Source of the DNA: Pelagibacteraceae bacterium AG-439-F23
Lineage (GTDB): Bacteria > Pseudomonadota > Alphaproteobacteria > Pelagibacterales > Pelagibacteraceae
Length of the DNA: 64,000 nt
Direction of reading: 5' to 3'
Assembly (NCBI GenBank): GCA_003212415.1
Contig: QCPT01000001.1
Location: 1 to 64,000, forward strand
Position numbers and translations under genes: made by a program. Below the pieces are notes generated by a model, which had not been told where the DNA came from, searched no databases, and saw only the letters and a program-made list of their open reading frames with translations. Shown in pieces: positions 8,300 through 17,516 of this stretch (positions are counted from its first letter, which is position 1; the number at the start of each line of letters is the position of its first letter).

Positions 8300-8761
8300 T
8301 TATATATTTTTAATTTCTTTAAATACTTCTTTTGCATGATCTTTTACTCTTACATTGGACCAAATTTTATGTATTTTTCCTTTATAATTAATCAAGAATG
8401 TTGTCCTTACAATACCCATAAACTCTTTTCCTAAAAATGATTTTTTTCCCCAAACTCCATACTTTTTTATTACTTCTTTTTTTTCGTCAGAAAGTAAATT
8501 GAATTTCAATTTATACTTCTTTTTGAATTTTAAATGACTTTCAATGCTATCTTTAGAAATTCCCAAAACAATAGTTTTGTTTTTATTTATTAAATTATTT
8601 AATTTACTAAAATCTTTTGATTCTAAAGTACAACCTGGAGTATCATCTTTAGGATAAAAATATAAAATTATATTCTTTTTTATTTTACCCAATTCAAAGA
8701 CACTTCCATCTGTGCTGGGTAGTTTAAATTTTGGAGCTTTAGTGTTAGGTTTTAATTTCAT
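8300..8761 (-). CDS. bcp: Thioredoxin-dependent peroxiredoxin, BCP/PrxQ type
   Basis: A 153-aa thioredoxin-fold peroxidase. The peroxidatic cysteine sits in PKDDTPGCTLESKDF with the conserved upstream Pro/Thr. It is the only cysteine in the protein, so no resolving Cys is available within the chain; a 1-Cys mechanism with an external thiol is inferred. Reduces H2O2 and organic hydroperoxides. It follows rnhA by about 45 nt, perhaps with its own promoter. The trxB reductase at 51.6 kb could supply the thioredoxin system. Confidence 0.94.
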   Translation of the reverse strand: MKLKPNTKAPKFKLPSTDGSVFELGKIKKNIILYFYPKDDTPGCTLESKDFSKLNNLINKNKTIVLGISKDSIESHLKFKKKYKLKFNLLSDEKKEVIKKYGVWGKKSFLGKEFMGIVRTTFLINYKGKIHKIWSNVRVKDHAKEVFKEIKNI

Positions 8762-8806
8762 AACTAAAACTAAATATAAGATATATAATTTGTGTCAATT
8801 CGGTTA

Positions 8807-9229
8807 TCATGAATTTGCCATTTCTCTTGCAATTAAATCTACTTCGTTATTTAATTTATCGTCTGAATGTGCTTTTACCCAACTCCACTTTATTTCGAAT
8901 TCATTAGTCAAAAGATCTAACTCAGTCCAAAGTTCTTTATTTTTAACTGGTTGTTTGTTTGCAGTTTTCCATCCATTTTTTTTCCAATTATGAATCCATT
9001 CTGTTATTCCTGACTTTACATATTTAGAGTCTGTAAAAATTTGAACTTTGCTACCTTTCGGTATTTTCTTTAAGGCCTGAATTGGGGCAATTAGCTCCAT
9101 TTGATTATTAGTTGTATTTTTTTTGCTTCCTTTTATCTTATTTTTTTTTCCATCAATTATAATTATTGCAGCCCAACCCCCATTACCTGGATTTTCTAAG
9201 CATGATCCATCAGTATAAATTTTAATCAT
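8807..9229 (-). CDS. rnhA: Ribonuclease HI
   Basis: A 140-aa RNase H fold: IYTDGSCLENPGNGGWA (catalytic Asp7), NNQMELIA (Glu45), IFTDSKYV (Asp67) and the C-terminal VKAHSDDKLNNEVDLIAR (His and fourth Asp). It degrades RNA in RNA/DNA hybrids. Start overlaps the thrB stop by one base (TAATG-type coupling). Normal length for the family. RNase HII is at 24708. Confidence 0.96.
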   Translation of the reverse strand: MIKIYTDGSCLENPGNGGWAAIIIIDGKKNKIKGSKKNTTNNQMELIAPIQALKKIPKGSKVQIFTDSKYVKSGITEWIHNWKKNGWKTANKQPVKNKELWTELDLLTNEFEIKWSWVKAHSDDKLNNEVDLIAREMANS

Positions 9230-10197
9230 TAATTATAATAATTTTTAAAATTACTAAACTTATTATGTACTTTAAGTTTTTGAATATATTCTTTCGGATT
9301 CTTAATTTTAATAATAGCATTTTTTGGAGTATTTAAGTAATCATAGGTTCTTGTTAACAAATATCTAAGAGCCGCACCTCTACACAAGATATTTAAAGAT
9401 TTTTTTTCTTTAACAGAGAAACTTCTTATTTTTGTATATCCTCTAATAAGATTTTTTGATTTTTTCTTATTAAATATAAATTTATTATTTTTTTTATCAA
9501 AACATAAAGCATTTATACAAATAGCAATTTCGTACATCAAAAAATCATTACATGCAAAATAAAAGTCTATATATCCGCTGAGTGTATTTTTTTTGAAAAA
9601 AATATTATCAATAAATAAATCAGCATGAATGATTCCACTAGATAAATTTTTTGGCCACTTATTTTTTATTTCCAAAAAACTATTTTTCATTAAACTATTT
9701 AAATTTGGATTTATAATTTTTGATTTATTTCCAATTTTATTTAATATTTTTGGCCATTCTTTTAAAGATAATGAATTTTTTCTATAAAGTTTTATTTTTT
9801 TTGATGCATTATGAAGTTTAGCTATACTTTTACCAATTTCATAACAGTTTTTTGGGCTTAATTTTAACTTATCTTTTCCTTCAACAAAGGAGACAATAGA
9901 GGCAGTCTTATTTTTAATTTTTATTATAAAACTTCCTTTTTTATTTCTTTGAGGTTTTGGACAATTAATTTTATGCTTATTTAATTTGTCCATTAAATTC
10001 ATAAAGAAAGGTAAATCTTTTTTTTGAACTCTTTTTTCAAATAGCGTTAGTATGAATCTTTTATTTTTTGTTTTTAAAAGATAATTGGTATTTTCAATTC
10101 CTTTTTTAATACCAATAAAACTTTTAATTTTTCCAATATTATAATTTTTTTCAATATAGTTTATATCTTTCGAATTAACTCTTGTGTAAACAGCCAT
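9229..10197 (-). CDS. thrB: Homoserine kinase, APH-fold (alphaproteobacterial ThrB)
   Basis: A 322-aa kinase of the aminoglycoside phosphotransferase fold used as homoserine kinase in alphaproteobacteria, not the GHMP-fold enterobacterial type. The catalytic motif is GIIHADLFIDNIFF and the metal-binding motif is GYIDFYFA; GIENTNYLL is the nucleotide-binding turn. Phosphorylates homoserine for threonine synthase. Overlaps both the ispH stop and the rnhA start by one base. Very lysine-rich, which reflects the AT-rich codon pool. Confidence 0.93.
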   Translation of the reverse strand: MAVYTRVNSKDINYIEKNYNIGKIKSFIGIKKGIENTNYLLKTKNKRFILTLFEKRVQKKDLPFFMNLMDKLNKHKINCPKPQRNKKGSFIIKIKNKTASIVSFVEGKDKLKLSPKNCYEIGKSIAKLHNASKKIKLYRKNSLSLKEWPKILNKIGNKSKIINPNLNSLMKNSFLEIKNKWPKNLSSGIIHADLFIDNIFFKKNTLSGYIDFYFACNDFLMYEIAICINALCFDKKNNKFIFNKKKSKNLIRGYTKIRSFSVKEKKSLNILCRGAALRYLLTRTYDYLNTPKNAIIKIKNPKEYIQKLKVHNKFSNFKNYYN

Positions 10198-11141
10198 TAG
10201 TTTAACTTTCCAGGAATTTTAAATGTTATATTTTCTTTAATTATTTCCACTTCTTCAATTTCTAAAGTAAATTCTTTTTTTAATTCGCTTATAAATTTTT
10301 CTACTAAAATTTCTGGTGCCGATGCTCCAGAAGAAATTCCTACAGTTTTACAATTAGCAATTTTATCCAGGGGAACCTTGCTTTCAGAATGAATTAGTTC
10401 TGATTTATCACATCCATTATTTTTTGCTACCTCTACTAACCTAACTGAATTAGATGAATTTCTGCTTCCAATTACAAAAAACATATCACATTTTTTTGCA
10501 ATCTTTTTTACAGCTGACTGTCTATTTGTAGTTGCATAACAAATATCTTCTTTTTTTGGTTCATTTATGTCTGGGAATTTTTTTTTTAAAACGTTTATAA
10601 TTTCTCTAGCGTCATCTACTGATAATGTAGTTTGTGTAATATAGGCAAGTTTTTTTCCATTTTTTTTTGAATATTTTTGTGCATCTTCAACATTTTCAAT
10701 AAGATCTATACTTTCATTAGGTAATTGGCCCATAGTTCCAATTACCTCCGGATGATTTTTGTGTCCGATAAGCAATATATGAGAACCTTTTTTATTTAAA
10801 TTTTCTGCCTCTCTATGAACTTTAGATACCAGTGGGCAAGTTGCATCAACATAAGTTATATTTAGATTTGAAGCTTCTTTTGGTACTGATTTTGGAACAC
10901 CATGAGCAGAAAAAATAACTGGTCTAGTTTTATCTTTTATTTCTTCTAACTCTTCTACAAATATAGCTCCTATTTTTTTTAAACTATCCACAACATGTTT
11001 GTTGTGAACAATTTCATGTCTTACATAAACAGGCGATCCAAATTTATTTATACTTTTTTTTACTATTTCTATTGCTCGATCTACACCAGCACAAAATCCT
11101 CTTGGAGAAGCTAATAAAATTTTTAAGTTTTTATTACTCAT
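10197..11141 (-). CDS. ispH: 4-hydroxy-3-methylbut-2-enyl diphosphate reductase
   Basis: Last enzyme of the MEP isoprenoid pathway, a 4Fe-4S protein making IPP and DMAPP. Seen: ASPRGFCAGVDRAIEIV (first cluster Cys), VDATCPLVSKVHREA (second), DICYATTNRQSAV (third), plus the His-containing VRHEIVHN. The ORF track starts at TTG 11150; I prefer the ATG at 11141 (MSNKNLKILL), which overlaps the blh stop by 8 nt. Placement behind blh puts precursor supply in the same transcript as carotenoid cleavage. Confidence 0.96.
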   Translation of the reverse strand: MSNKNLKILLASPRGFCAGVDRAIEIVKKSINKFGSPVYVRHEIVHNKHVVDSLKKIGAIFVEELEEIKDKTRPVIFSAHGVPKSVPKEASNLNITYVDATCPLVSKVHREAENLNKKGSHILLIGHKNHPEVIGTMGQLPNESIDLIENVEDAQKYSKKNGKKLAYITQTTLSVDDAREIINVLKKKFPDINEPKKEDICYATTNRQSAVKKIAKKCDMFFVIGSRNSSNSVRLVEVAKNNGCDKSELIHSESKVPLDKIANCKTVGISSGASAPEILVEKFISELKKEFTLEIEEVEIIKENITFKIPGKLN

Positions 11142-12024
11142 TTTTTTCAATTAAATATTCAAGCAATATATGAGGAAAAGTTAAAGAGGCAAGCCCAATA
11201 AAAATAACTTTATATATTGAGTCATTTAATTCATTGTAGTTATTCAAAATATATATAGCAAATATGTAACCAAATATTGTTATGATTGTCAGGGGCAAAG
11301 CTTTTTTTATAAATATTGGTAAACCTTTTTTTAAACTAGTATTCATTTCATTTATTAGCGAAATAGAATGCCTTATTGAGTGCAAGAAACAAAAATAAAA
11401 AGTAAATGCTAGTACTGGATTAAGAAAATAATTTAATATGAGTATAGATAAAAAATCCATCAATAAAAGAGATTTGATATCAAAACTTTTATTTAAAGAT
11501 AGAATGATGTTTGAAATAAAACTAAGAAATATAAATAAATATAATATTTCATTATTAATTAGGATATTTGTTGAGATATCAAAATTTAAGGATTTAAAAA
11601 TAGATAAAGTTTCATTTTTATGAAATAACAATGGTGATATTATAACCAGCGAACCTTTAAAAAAGTAAATTAATTCAAGATTTTTATATTTACTTATAAA
11701 ATCAGAATCTTCTTTGCCAAAATGAAAAGCCGCAACTATTAAAAATAAAAATAATAAAAATTTAGGAAATAAAATCCATATAATTATTGTTATTAATCCT
11801 ACAATTACATAACTAATATAAAAAATAGCCGACGATTTAAAACCTAAAATTTTTAATAGCTTTTTCCCTTTTATATGGTCAAGTGAACCATGAGATATTC
11901 CAATGCTTAAAATCAAAAGTAAAGAAATTATTAATAGATTATTATTTCTTAAATAATCAAAAGCAGATAAAAATATACAAAAATTAAAAAAAATTAGTGA
12001 ATGATAATAATTTATTTTAATCAT
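11134..12024 (-). CDS. blh: Brp/Blh family beta-carotene 15,15'-dioxygenase (retinal-forming)
   Basis: A 296-aa polytopic membrane protein with the His-rich signatures of the Brp/Blh family in order: GISHGSLDHIKG, AAFHFGKEDSDF, CFLHSIRHS and FPHILLEYLIEKN. Blh cleaves beta-carotene into two retinals using an iron centre. It directly follows crtY with a 1-nt gap, completing crtIBY-blh. The obvious use of retinal is as proteorhodopsin chromophore, but no opsin gene is in this window, so that link is established knowledge of such clusters rather than something seen here. Confidence 0.93.
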   Translation of the reverse strand: MIKINYYHSLIFFNFCIFLSAFDYLRNNNLLIISLLLILSIGISHGSLDHIKGKKLLKILGFKSSAIFYISYVIVGLITIIIWILFPKFLLFLFLIVAAFHFGKEDSDFISKYKNLELIYFFKGSLVIISPLLFHKNETLSIFKSLNFDISTNILINNEILYLFIFLSFISNIILSLNKSFDIKSLLLMDFLSILILNYFLNPVLAFTFYFCFLHSIRHSISLINEMNTSLKKGLPIFIKKALPLTIITIFGYIFAIYILNNYNELNDSIYKVIFIGLASLTFPHILLEYLIEKNE

Positions 12025-12025
12025 T

Positions 12026-13096
12026 TTAATTTCTAAATAGGGCTTTAATAAAAGTCCACTTTGGCATTTTTAAAATAATTGAAAAATCTTCCAAAATATT
12101 ACTTTTATTAGATAAAAATTTTATAACAGTATTTGAAGAGCTGCTAAACATTTTAAAAAATATATCTGGCATAATTTCAGAATTTTTCTTAATAACTCTT
12201 AAAAATATTTTATCTAAAAATTGATATTTTTTATCTATTGTAAATACTTTCGTTTTGTTAATATTTTCAAGGTTTTCTCTTATAAACTTACTGTGTTCTT
12301 GAATATTAAGAAAAGTGTATCCCGTACTTAATCTTGTCATGCCACCTGCGGTTCCAATATTTATTTTATTGTTTTCACTCTTATTTGATGGATTAAAAAG
12401 AGGTATGGCTCCTTCTTCTTTATAATTTATTTTATAATCTCTAAGGTTTAAGTGATTTTCTAAATATTTTTTAATTTGATTTTCATAATCTTTTTCTGAA
12501 TCGTCATTCATAATTGACAGCCAAGTAGTTTCAATCAGCGCTTTGTTTTTTGTAAACGGAAGTGTATAAAAAAAATGAACACTTTTTCTTTGTTCACAAT
12601 CAAAGTCCATTAGATTAATAATTTCATCATCAAAAAAGTTATTTTTGGTCTCAATTTCTACCCCACAAAAATGCTGCCAAAGATCATTATTATTTGCGTT
12701 AAGTTCAGGAAGACTATTAAAAATAAAAGAATTTTTTGTGTTTATTTCATCAATATTTTTAAAAAAAATTATATTTTTATTTTGTTTTAATTTTTCATTA
12801 ACTTTTTTATAAAATAATCCACTATCAATAGACTGATAAGGGTATTTATTACAATCCAAAAACTTTGTTTTATTTGGAACATTTATTGAAAAATTTTTCC
12901 AACATTTTTTTACACAATCATCAAAATTATGAGGAATTATTTTCCAAAAAGACCATGTTTTATCTCTTTTATACTCATTTCTTGGTTCTATAATTGCTAG
13001 AGTTTTATTTTTTAACTTTTTATGGATTTCTAATTCATATGCCAAAGATAAGCCCGCACAGCCTCCACCAATAATTATATAATCAAAGTCTTTCAT
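12026..13096 (-). CDS. crtY: Lycopene beta-cyclase (CrtY type)
   Basis: A 356-aa FAD/NAD-binding cyclase. The N-terminal dinucleotide fold is DYIIIGGGCAGLSLAYEL; the region NIGTAGGMTRLSTGYTFLNI contains the conserved GG.....TGY segment of CrtY proteins. Converts lycopene to beta-carotene, the Blh substrate. Its start overlaps the crtB end by 14 nt. Confidence 0.93.
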   Translation of the reverse strand: MKDFDYIIIGGGCAGLSLAYELEIHKKLKNKTLAIIEPRNEYKRDKTWSFWKIIPHNFDDCVKKCWKNFSINVPNKTKFLDCNKYPYQSIDSGLFYKKVNEKLKQNKNIIFFKNIDEINTKNSFIFNSLPELNANNNDLWQHFCGVEIETKNNFFDDEIINLMDFDCEQRKSVHFFYTLPFTKNKALIETTWLSIMNDDSEKDYENQIKKYLENHLNLRDYKINYKEEGAIPLFNPSNKSENNKINIGTAGGMTRLSTGYTFLNIQEHSKFIRENLENINKTKVFTIDKKYQFLDKIFLRVIKKNSEIMPDIFFKMFSSSSNTVIKFLSNKSNILEDFSIILKMPKWTFIKALFRN

Positions 13097-13934
13097 TTAA
13101 ATCAATTTCTTCATTTATTAACTGATGTTCTTTATATCTAAGATGATCTTTGTCTTTAATCAATGATAGTCTCACAAGGTCAAAAAAAGATAACAAAGTT
13201 TGAACTATTTTCCCAGTACTTGTCACATATATTTTTCCGGAATTATTATAATTTTCTATAGATTTTTTATTTAGAATATTTTGTCCAATTTTTCTGTAAA
13301 CTCTTCTTGCTACCAATATTGAAAAACGAAAACTAATTGGAATTTTTTTTATGGATGGAAAGCAACTTTCATAAAATAAATCAGCGATATTTAAAGTTTC
13401 TTTTATTGATTCAAAGTTATGAGATATATAGAATCTATTATTTTTTGAGTCTTCCACTATATCTCTTGAGATATTAGTAAGCTGCATAGCTATACCTAAA
13501 TCGATTGCTGATTTAAGCGAATTTTTATCTTTAACATTTAAAATTTTTGCCATCATCAAACCAACTGAACCTGCAACTCTATAAGAATAAATAAATAATT
13601 CTTTTTTTGAATTTATTTGTACTTTATTTTTTAAATCAGTCTCTACGCCATCAAATAAATCATTTACTATTTTTCTTGAAATTCCATATTCTTTTATTAA
13701 AGACCACATATTTTCAATAATTGGGTCACTGTAGTCTTGATTATTAAATTTATTCTTAAAGTTTAAAAAATTATTTTTTTTAACATCTATTTCTTGTTCA
13801 TTATCAGCAATATTGTCTATTGTTCTACAAAAATCATATAAATTAGAGCACTTTAAATAAATTTTTTTAGGTAAAAAAAACCCAGCCCAATTAAAAGATT
13901 TTGCGTATGTAGATAAATAACTATTATTGGGCAT
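13083..13934 (-). CDS. crtB: Phytoene synthase
   Basis: A 283-aa all-helical squalene/phytoene synthase family protein. The two Asp-rich motifs are DFCRTIDNIADNEQ (first) and AMQLTNISRDIVEDSKNNRFYI (second, NISRDIVED). Condenses two GGPP to phytoene. The GGPP synthase (CrtE) is not in the window. Start overlaps the crtI stop by one base (TAATG). Confidence 0.95.
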   Translation of the reverse strand: MPNNSYLSTYAKSFNWAGFFLPKKIYLKCSNLYDFCRTIDNIADNEQEIDVKKNNFLNFKNKFNNQDYSDPIIENMWSLIKEYGISRKIVNDLFDGVETDLKNKVQINSKKELFIYSYRVAGSVGLMMAKILNVKDKNSLKSAIDLGIAMQLTNISRDIVEDSKNNRFYISHNFESIKETLNIADLFYESCFPSIKKIPISFRFSILVARRVYRKIGQNILNKKSIENYNNSGKIYVTSTGKIVQTLLSFFDLVRLSLIKDKDHLRYKEHQLINEEIDLNERL

Positions 13935-15391
13935 TATAAAATTTTATCTAAAACTTTAGCAGATGATAGCACACCTGGAACACCTGCTCCTGGATGTGTA
14001 CCGGCACCTACAAAATATAAACCTCTAAATATTTCTGATCTATTATGAAATCTAAAATAAGCAGATTGGGAAAATTTAGGTTGAATTGAAAAACCAGAGC
14101 CATATTTAGTATTAAGTTCTTTTTCAAAATAGTCTGGCGTTAGGTAAAAATCTTCTACAATATTTTCTCTAAGGTTTGGCAATAAAGAATTTTCCATTTT
14201 ATCTATTACAAGATTTTTTAATTTTTCCGCTTCTACTGACCAATTGATGCCAGATTGATTATTTGGTACTGGTACAAGTACATAAAAACAATCATGGCCA
14301 TCAGGAGCCATTGATTTATCATTTGCTGTAGGTCTATGAAGATAATAACTGATATCTTCATTTAATTTTTTATTGTTAAATATATCATCTAAATGTTCTT
14401 TATATTTTTTTCCAAACTTTATTGTGTGATGTTCTACTGTTTCATAAGTTTTTTTAGTGCCAAAATAATATACAAATAAACCCATAGAATATTCCATTCT
14501 TCTCATTTTCCAATTAAACATTAGATTTGTATTTTTTGAATTTAACAGCTTTGAATAAACTGCTGGTGGATCGGAATTACAAATAATATTGTCAGCTTTT
14601 ATTTCTTTGCCATTATTTAATTTGAGACCAATTATTTTACTATCTTCAGCAATAATGTGCATAGCTTCATTATTTTTTAGAATTTCAATATTTTCTTCTT
14701 TCATTAATTTTTCTAAACCATTAATAATTTGCCCTGTTCCTCCCATTGAATAATGAATTCCCCATTTTTTTTCTAAGTATAAAATCAAACCATATATTGA
14801 AGTTGTGGTAAAAGGATTTCCTCCAACTAGTAGTGGATGCATACTTAATAATCTTCTTAATTTTTCATTTTTAATATAGGAAGACACTAGAGCATAAACA
14901 GATTTATAGCTTTTTAGATTTAGAAGAGCAGGAATTTGTTTTATCATGAAAGAAGGATTATCAAATGGAACTTCAGAGAGCTCGGTAAATCCCTTATCAA
15001 AAATTTTTTTTGTAAAATTTACTAACTTGTCATAACCGATAACATCTTCTGGGCTCATATCCTTAATTTGACTTTTCATTTTTTCTTCATTACCTGAATA
15101 ATCAAATTTAGATCCATCTTCGAATACAAATCTATACCAAGTTTTCAAAGGTTTTAATTTTATATAATCCTGAGGATTTTTATTAAATAACTGAAATAGC
15201 TCATATATTAAATGAGGTGCAGTTATAACTGTGGGTCCACCATCAAAAGTAAAACCATTTTTTTTAAATACTCTAGCACGACCTCCCAAGTCTCGATGCT
15301 TTTCAATAAGTGTAACTTTATGATTTTTTGCTTTTAATCTTAATGCTGCTGCTATACCCCCAAAACCAGAACCTATAACTACCGAATTCAT
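13934..15391 (-). CDS. crtI: Phytoene desaturase
   Basis: A 485-aa FAD amine-oxidase-fold desaturase: N-terminal VIGSGFGGIAAALRL and EKHRDLGGRARVFKKNGF, and C-terminal LYFVGAGTHPGAGVPGVLSS, the CrtI signature. Converts phytoene to lycopene. First gene of the carotenoid group, 52 nt behind atpF; that gap is AT-rich and could hold a promoter (AATATAAAAT as a -10-like stretch), so light or growth-phase control separate from the atp genes is possible but not shown. Confidence 0.96.
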   Translation of the reverse strand: MNSVVIGSGFGGIAAALRLKAKNHKVTLIEKHRDLGGRARVFKKNGFTFDGGPTVITAPHLIYELFQLFNKNPQDYIKLKPLKTWYRFVFEDGSKFDYSGNEEKMKSQIKDMSPEDVIGYDKLVNFTKKIFDKGFTELSEVPFDNPSFMIKQIPALLNLKSYKSVYALVSSYIKNEKLRRLLSMHPLLVGGNPFTTTSIYGLILYLEKKWGIHYSMGGTGQIINGLEKLMKEENIEILKNNEAMHIIAEDSKIIGLKLNNGKEIKADNIICNSDPPAVYSKLLNSKNTNLMFNWKMRRMEYSMGLFVYYFGTKKTYETVEHHTIKFGKKYKEHLDDIFNNKKLNEDISYYLHRPTANDKSMAPDGHDCFYVLVPVPNNQSGINWSVEAEKLKNLVIDKMENSLLPNLRENIVEDFYLTPDYFEKELNTKYGSGFSIQPKFSQSAYFRFHNRSEIFRGLYFVGAGTHPGAGVPGVLSSAKVLDKIL

Positions 15392-15443
15392 TAGTTTAGA
15401 TTTTATATTATTTTTAAGAAAAGTAACGAAATTATCTTGCTAT

Positions 15444-15941
15444 TTAAGAATTGATTTTTTTAAGTTCGGATTTGGCTTCTTCTAAATTTTTTTCAAATAA
15501 ATTATTCAATTTAGATTTATCAACAGAAGTAGTAATAATTTTTTTAACAGAATTAACTGCTATTTTAATTGAAGTATCTTTTATTTCTTTAATCGCTGCT
15601 TCTTTTATTTGAGTAATTTTATTTTGTGCTAGATTTTTTTTAATTTCTGCTGATTTATGAAATTTATCATTCATATCAATAACAAGTTTGTCAGATTCAC
15701 TTTTTGCTTGATCTAGAATTTTTTTTGTTTCTACACTTACCGAGTTCAGTTTACTTTGGGCATTATCTAGAAGTTGTTTTGATTCAGTTCTTAATTTTTC
15801 ACTTTCATCAATTTCATTTTTTATATCCATGATCATTTTTGTAAGTAATTTGTTAACAGTTTGGGGTATTTTGAAATAAACCAAAGCTCCAAAAAAAATA
15901 ATAAAAGATACTGCTACCCAAAAAGTTGCATCAAATTCCAT
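15444..15941 (-). CDS. atpF: ATP synthase F0 subunit b
   Basis: A 165-aa protein with a single N-terminal membrane helix (FWVAVSFIIFFGALVYF) and a long charged helix for the stator coiled coil, including alternating Lys/Glu and VKKIITTSVDKSKLNNL near the end. It is one of two b-type subunits here. Its start overlaps the end of the b' gene by 11 nt, so the two are probably translated together. The F1 genes are not in the window. Confidence 0.92.
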   Translation of the reverse strand: MEFDATFWVAVSFIIFFGALVYFKIPQTVNKLLTKMIMDIKNEIDESEKLRTESKQLLDNAQSKLNSVSVETKKILDQAKSESDKLVIDMNDKFHKSAEIKKNLAQNKITQIKEAAIKEIKDTSIKIAVNSVKKIITTSVDKSKLNNLFEKNLEEAKSELKKINS

Positions 15942-16518
15942 TTTGTTCCCCTCTCTTTCTTGATTGTTCTTCGACTATTGCAGATATACTGCTACTATTT
16001 GCTTCTTCGCCAATTAATTGTTTTATTAACTCGGATGATGTTTCAACTGCTATATTTTTTATTTTTTCACTTGAAGTAGTCTTTAGATTATTTACTTCTT
16101 GTTCGGCGGCATTTATTTCTTCATCAATATCTTTCTCTAAAGCTATTCTTTTTTTATTGATATCATCTAGTATTTTTTGCCTAGTTCTATTAAAATAATT
16201 TTTTGCTTCAAGTTTGCTTTCTAAAATAATTTTTTCAAATTCTTTAAGTTTTTTTTCGCTTTCTTCTCTTTGTGTTTCTGCTGTTTCTATATTTTCTAAA
16301 ATTTGTGATTTTCTAGACTCTAAATTATCACTAATTCTAGGTAAAATTAATTTTGATAATACTATATAAAGAATACCAAAAGTTAAAACTAACCATACTA
16401 TTTGAGAAACCCAAAATTCTGGATTTAGCTGTGGCATGCCACCACTTTCCCCACTTTGTGCAGAACTAACCAGCACAAAGTTTAAAGCGAATATTTGAAT
16501 AATTATTTTTTTTAACAT
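15931..16518 (-). CDS. ATP synthase F0 subunit b' (AtpG/AtpF2)
   Basis: Second b-type stator subunit. It carries an N-terminal signal-like hydrophobic stretch ending in VSSAQSG, then NPEFWVSQIVWLVLTFGILYIVLSKLILPRI, the b' membrane helix, and a long coiled-coil. The ORF track begins at TTG 16521; the ATG directly after it (16518) is the simpler start and leaves 3 nt after atpE. Paired b/b' subunits are typical of alphaproteobacteria and phototrophs. Confidence 0.9.
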   Translation of the reverse strand: MLKKIIIQIFALNFVLVSSAQSGESGGMPQLNPEFWVSQIVWLVLTFGILYIVLSKLILPRISDNLESRKSQILENIETAETQREESEKKLKEFEKIILESKLEAKNYFNRTRQKILDDINKKRIALEKDIDEEINAAEQEVNNLKTTSSEKIKNIAVETSSELIKQLIGEEANSSSISAIVEEQSRKRGEQNGI

Positions 16519-16521
16519 CAA

Positions 16522-16749
16522 CTAAAATGCAAATAAAATAATCAATGCAACTACTAGACCAAATAGTCCAGTTGCTTCAGCTAAAGCAAATCCTAATAGC
16601 AAATTAGGAAATTGTTTTTGAGCTGCTGACGGATTTCTCATTGCACCAGAAAGGTAATTACCGAAGATAATTCCAATTCCAACACCGGCACCTGCTAAAG
16701 CTATCGCCGCAAGACCTGCTCCTATCATTTTTGCTGCTTCTAGTTCCAT
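16522..16749 (-). CDS. atpE: ATP synthase F0 subunit c (rotor ring)
   Basis: A 75-aa two-helix proteolipid. The glycine-rich first helix (GAGLAAIALAGAGVGIGIIFG), the polar loop RNPSAAQKQ and the proton-binding carboxylate in LGFALAEATGLFG are all present. I see nothing pointing to sodium coupling. It has the best Shine-Dalgarno of the operon, which fits its need for many copies per complex. Confidence 0.97.
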   Translation of the reverse strand: MELEAAKMIGAGLAAIALAGAGVGIGIIFGNYLSGAMRNPSAAQKQFPNLLLGFALAEATGLFGLVVALIILFAF

Positions 16750-16754
16750 TGTTT

Positions 16755-16760
16755 CCTCCT
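16755..16760 (-). promoter_or_regulatory. Strong Shine-Dalgarno of atpE
   Basis: On the minus strand AAGGAGGAAACAATG: a full AGGAGG 5 nt before the atpE start. Most genes in this window lack such a site, so this stands out and agrees with high translation of subunit c. Confidence 0.85.
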
Positions 16761-16769
16761 TTTTTAATG

Positions 16770-17504
16770 TTAATGGTGTAAATTTAATGCATCATTTAAA
16801 TAGATGCAGGTTAAAATTGCAAAAACATATGCTTGAAGAAAAGCAACTAATATCTCCAAACCAGTTAATGCAACCGAAAAACTAAGTGGAAGCCATCCAC
16901 CAATAATTCCAAGACTTATAACAAAACCCCCAAATACCTTCATCATTGTATGACCTGCCATCATGTTTGCAAACAATCTTACAGATAGGCTAACTGGTCT
17001 ACTAAGATATGAAATTATTTCAATTACTACGATTAATGGAAGCAAGATTATTGGAACTCCACTAGGTACAAAAAGTTTTAAATATCCCAGACCATGCTTA
17101 ATAAAACCAATAATTGTAACTCCAATAAAAATAAATGCCGCTAATGCAAAAGTAACAATAATATGACTTGTTACTGTAAAAGAATAAGGAATCATTCCAA
17201 ACATATTGCAAAATAATACAAACATGAATAATGAAAATATGAATGAAAAATAAGGTTTAGCTTTAGAGCCAGCAGTGTCACTTATCATTTTTGATACAAA
17301 TGAATAACTAAGCTCTGCCAACAATTGAATTTTATCTGGTATTAATGATTTTTTTTTAGCACCTAAATTAAAAATAATTAGTACAGCTAAAGTACTAATT
17401 ACCATGAATAGGCTTGCATTTGTAAATGAAATATCTACTTCGCCTAATTTTATTTCTGGACCAATTCTATAAACATTGAATTGGTACATTGGATTTGCTG
17501 CCAT
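16770..17504 (-). CDS. atpB: ATP synthase F0 subunit a
   Basis: A 244-aa membrane protein. The essential arginine is in PVSLSVRLFANMMAGHTMM and the last helices contain ALTGLEILVAFLQAYVFAILTCIYLNDA, the conserved Gln/Tyr segment. It forms the proton half-channels against the c-ring. Ends 20 nt before atpE and begins 12 nt after atpI. Confidence 0.97.
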   Translation of the reverse strand: MAANPMYQFNVYRIGPEIKLGEVDISFTNASLFMVISTLAVLIIFNLGAKKKSLIPDKIQLLAELSYSFVSKMISDTAGSKAKPYFSFIFSLFMFVLFCNMFGMIPYSFTVTSHIIVTFALAAFIFIGVTIIGFIKHGLGYLKLFVPSGVPIILLPLIVVIEIISYLSRPVSLSVRLFANMMAGHTMMKVFGGFVISLGIIGGWLPLSFSVALTGLEILVAFLQAYVFAILTCIYLNDALNLHH

Positions 17505-17516
17505 TACTATTCTCTA

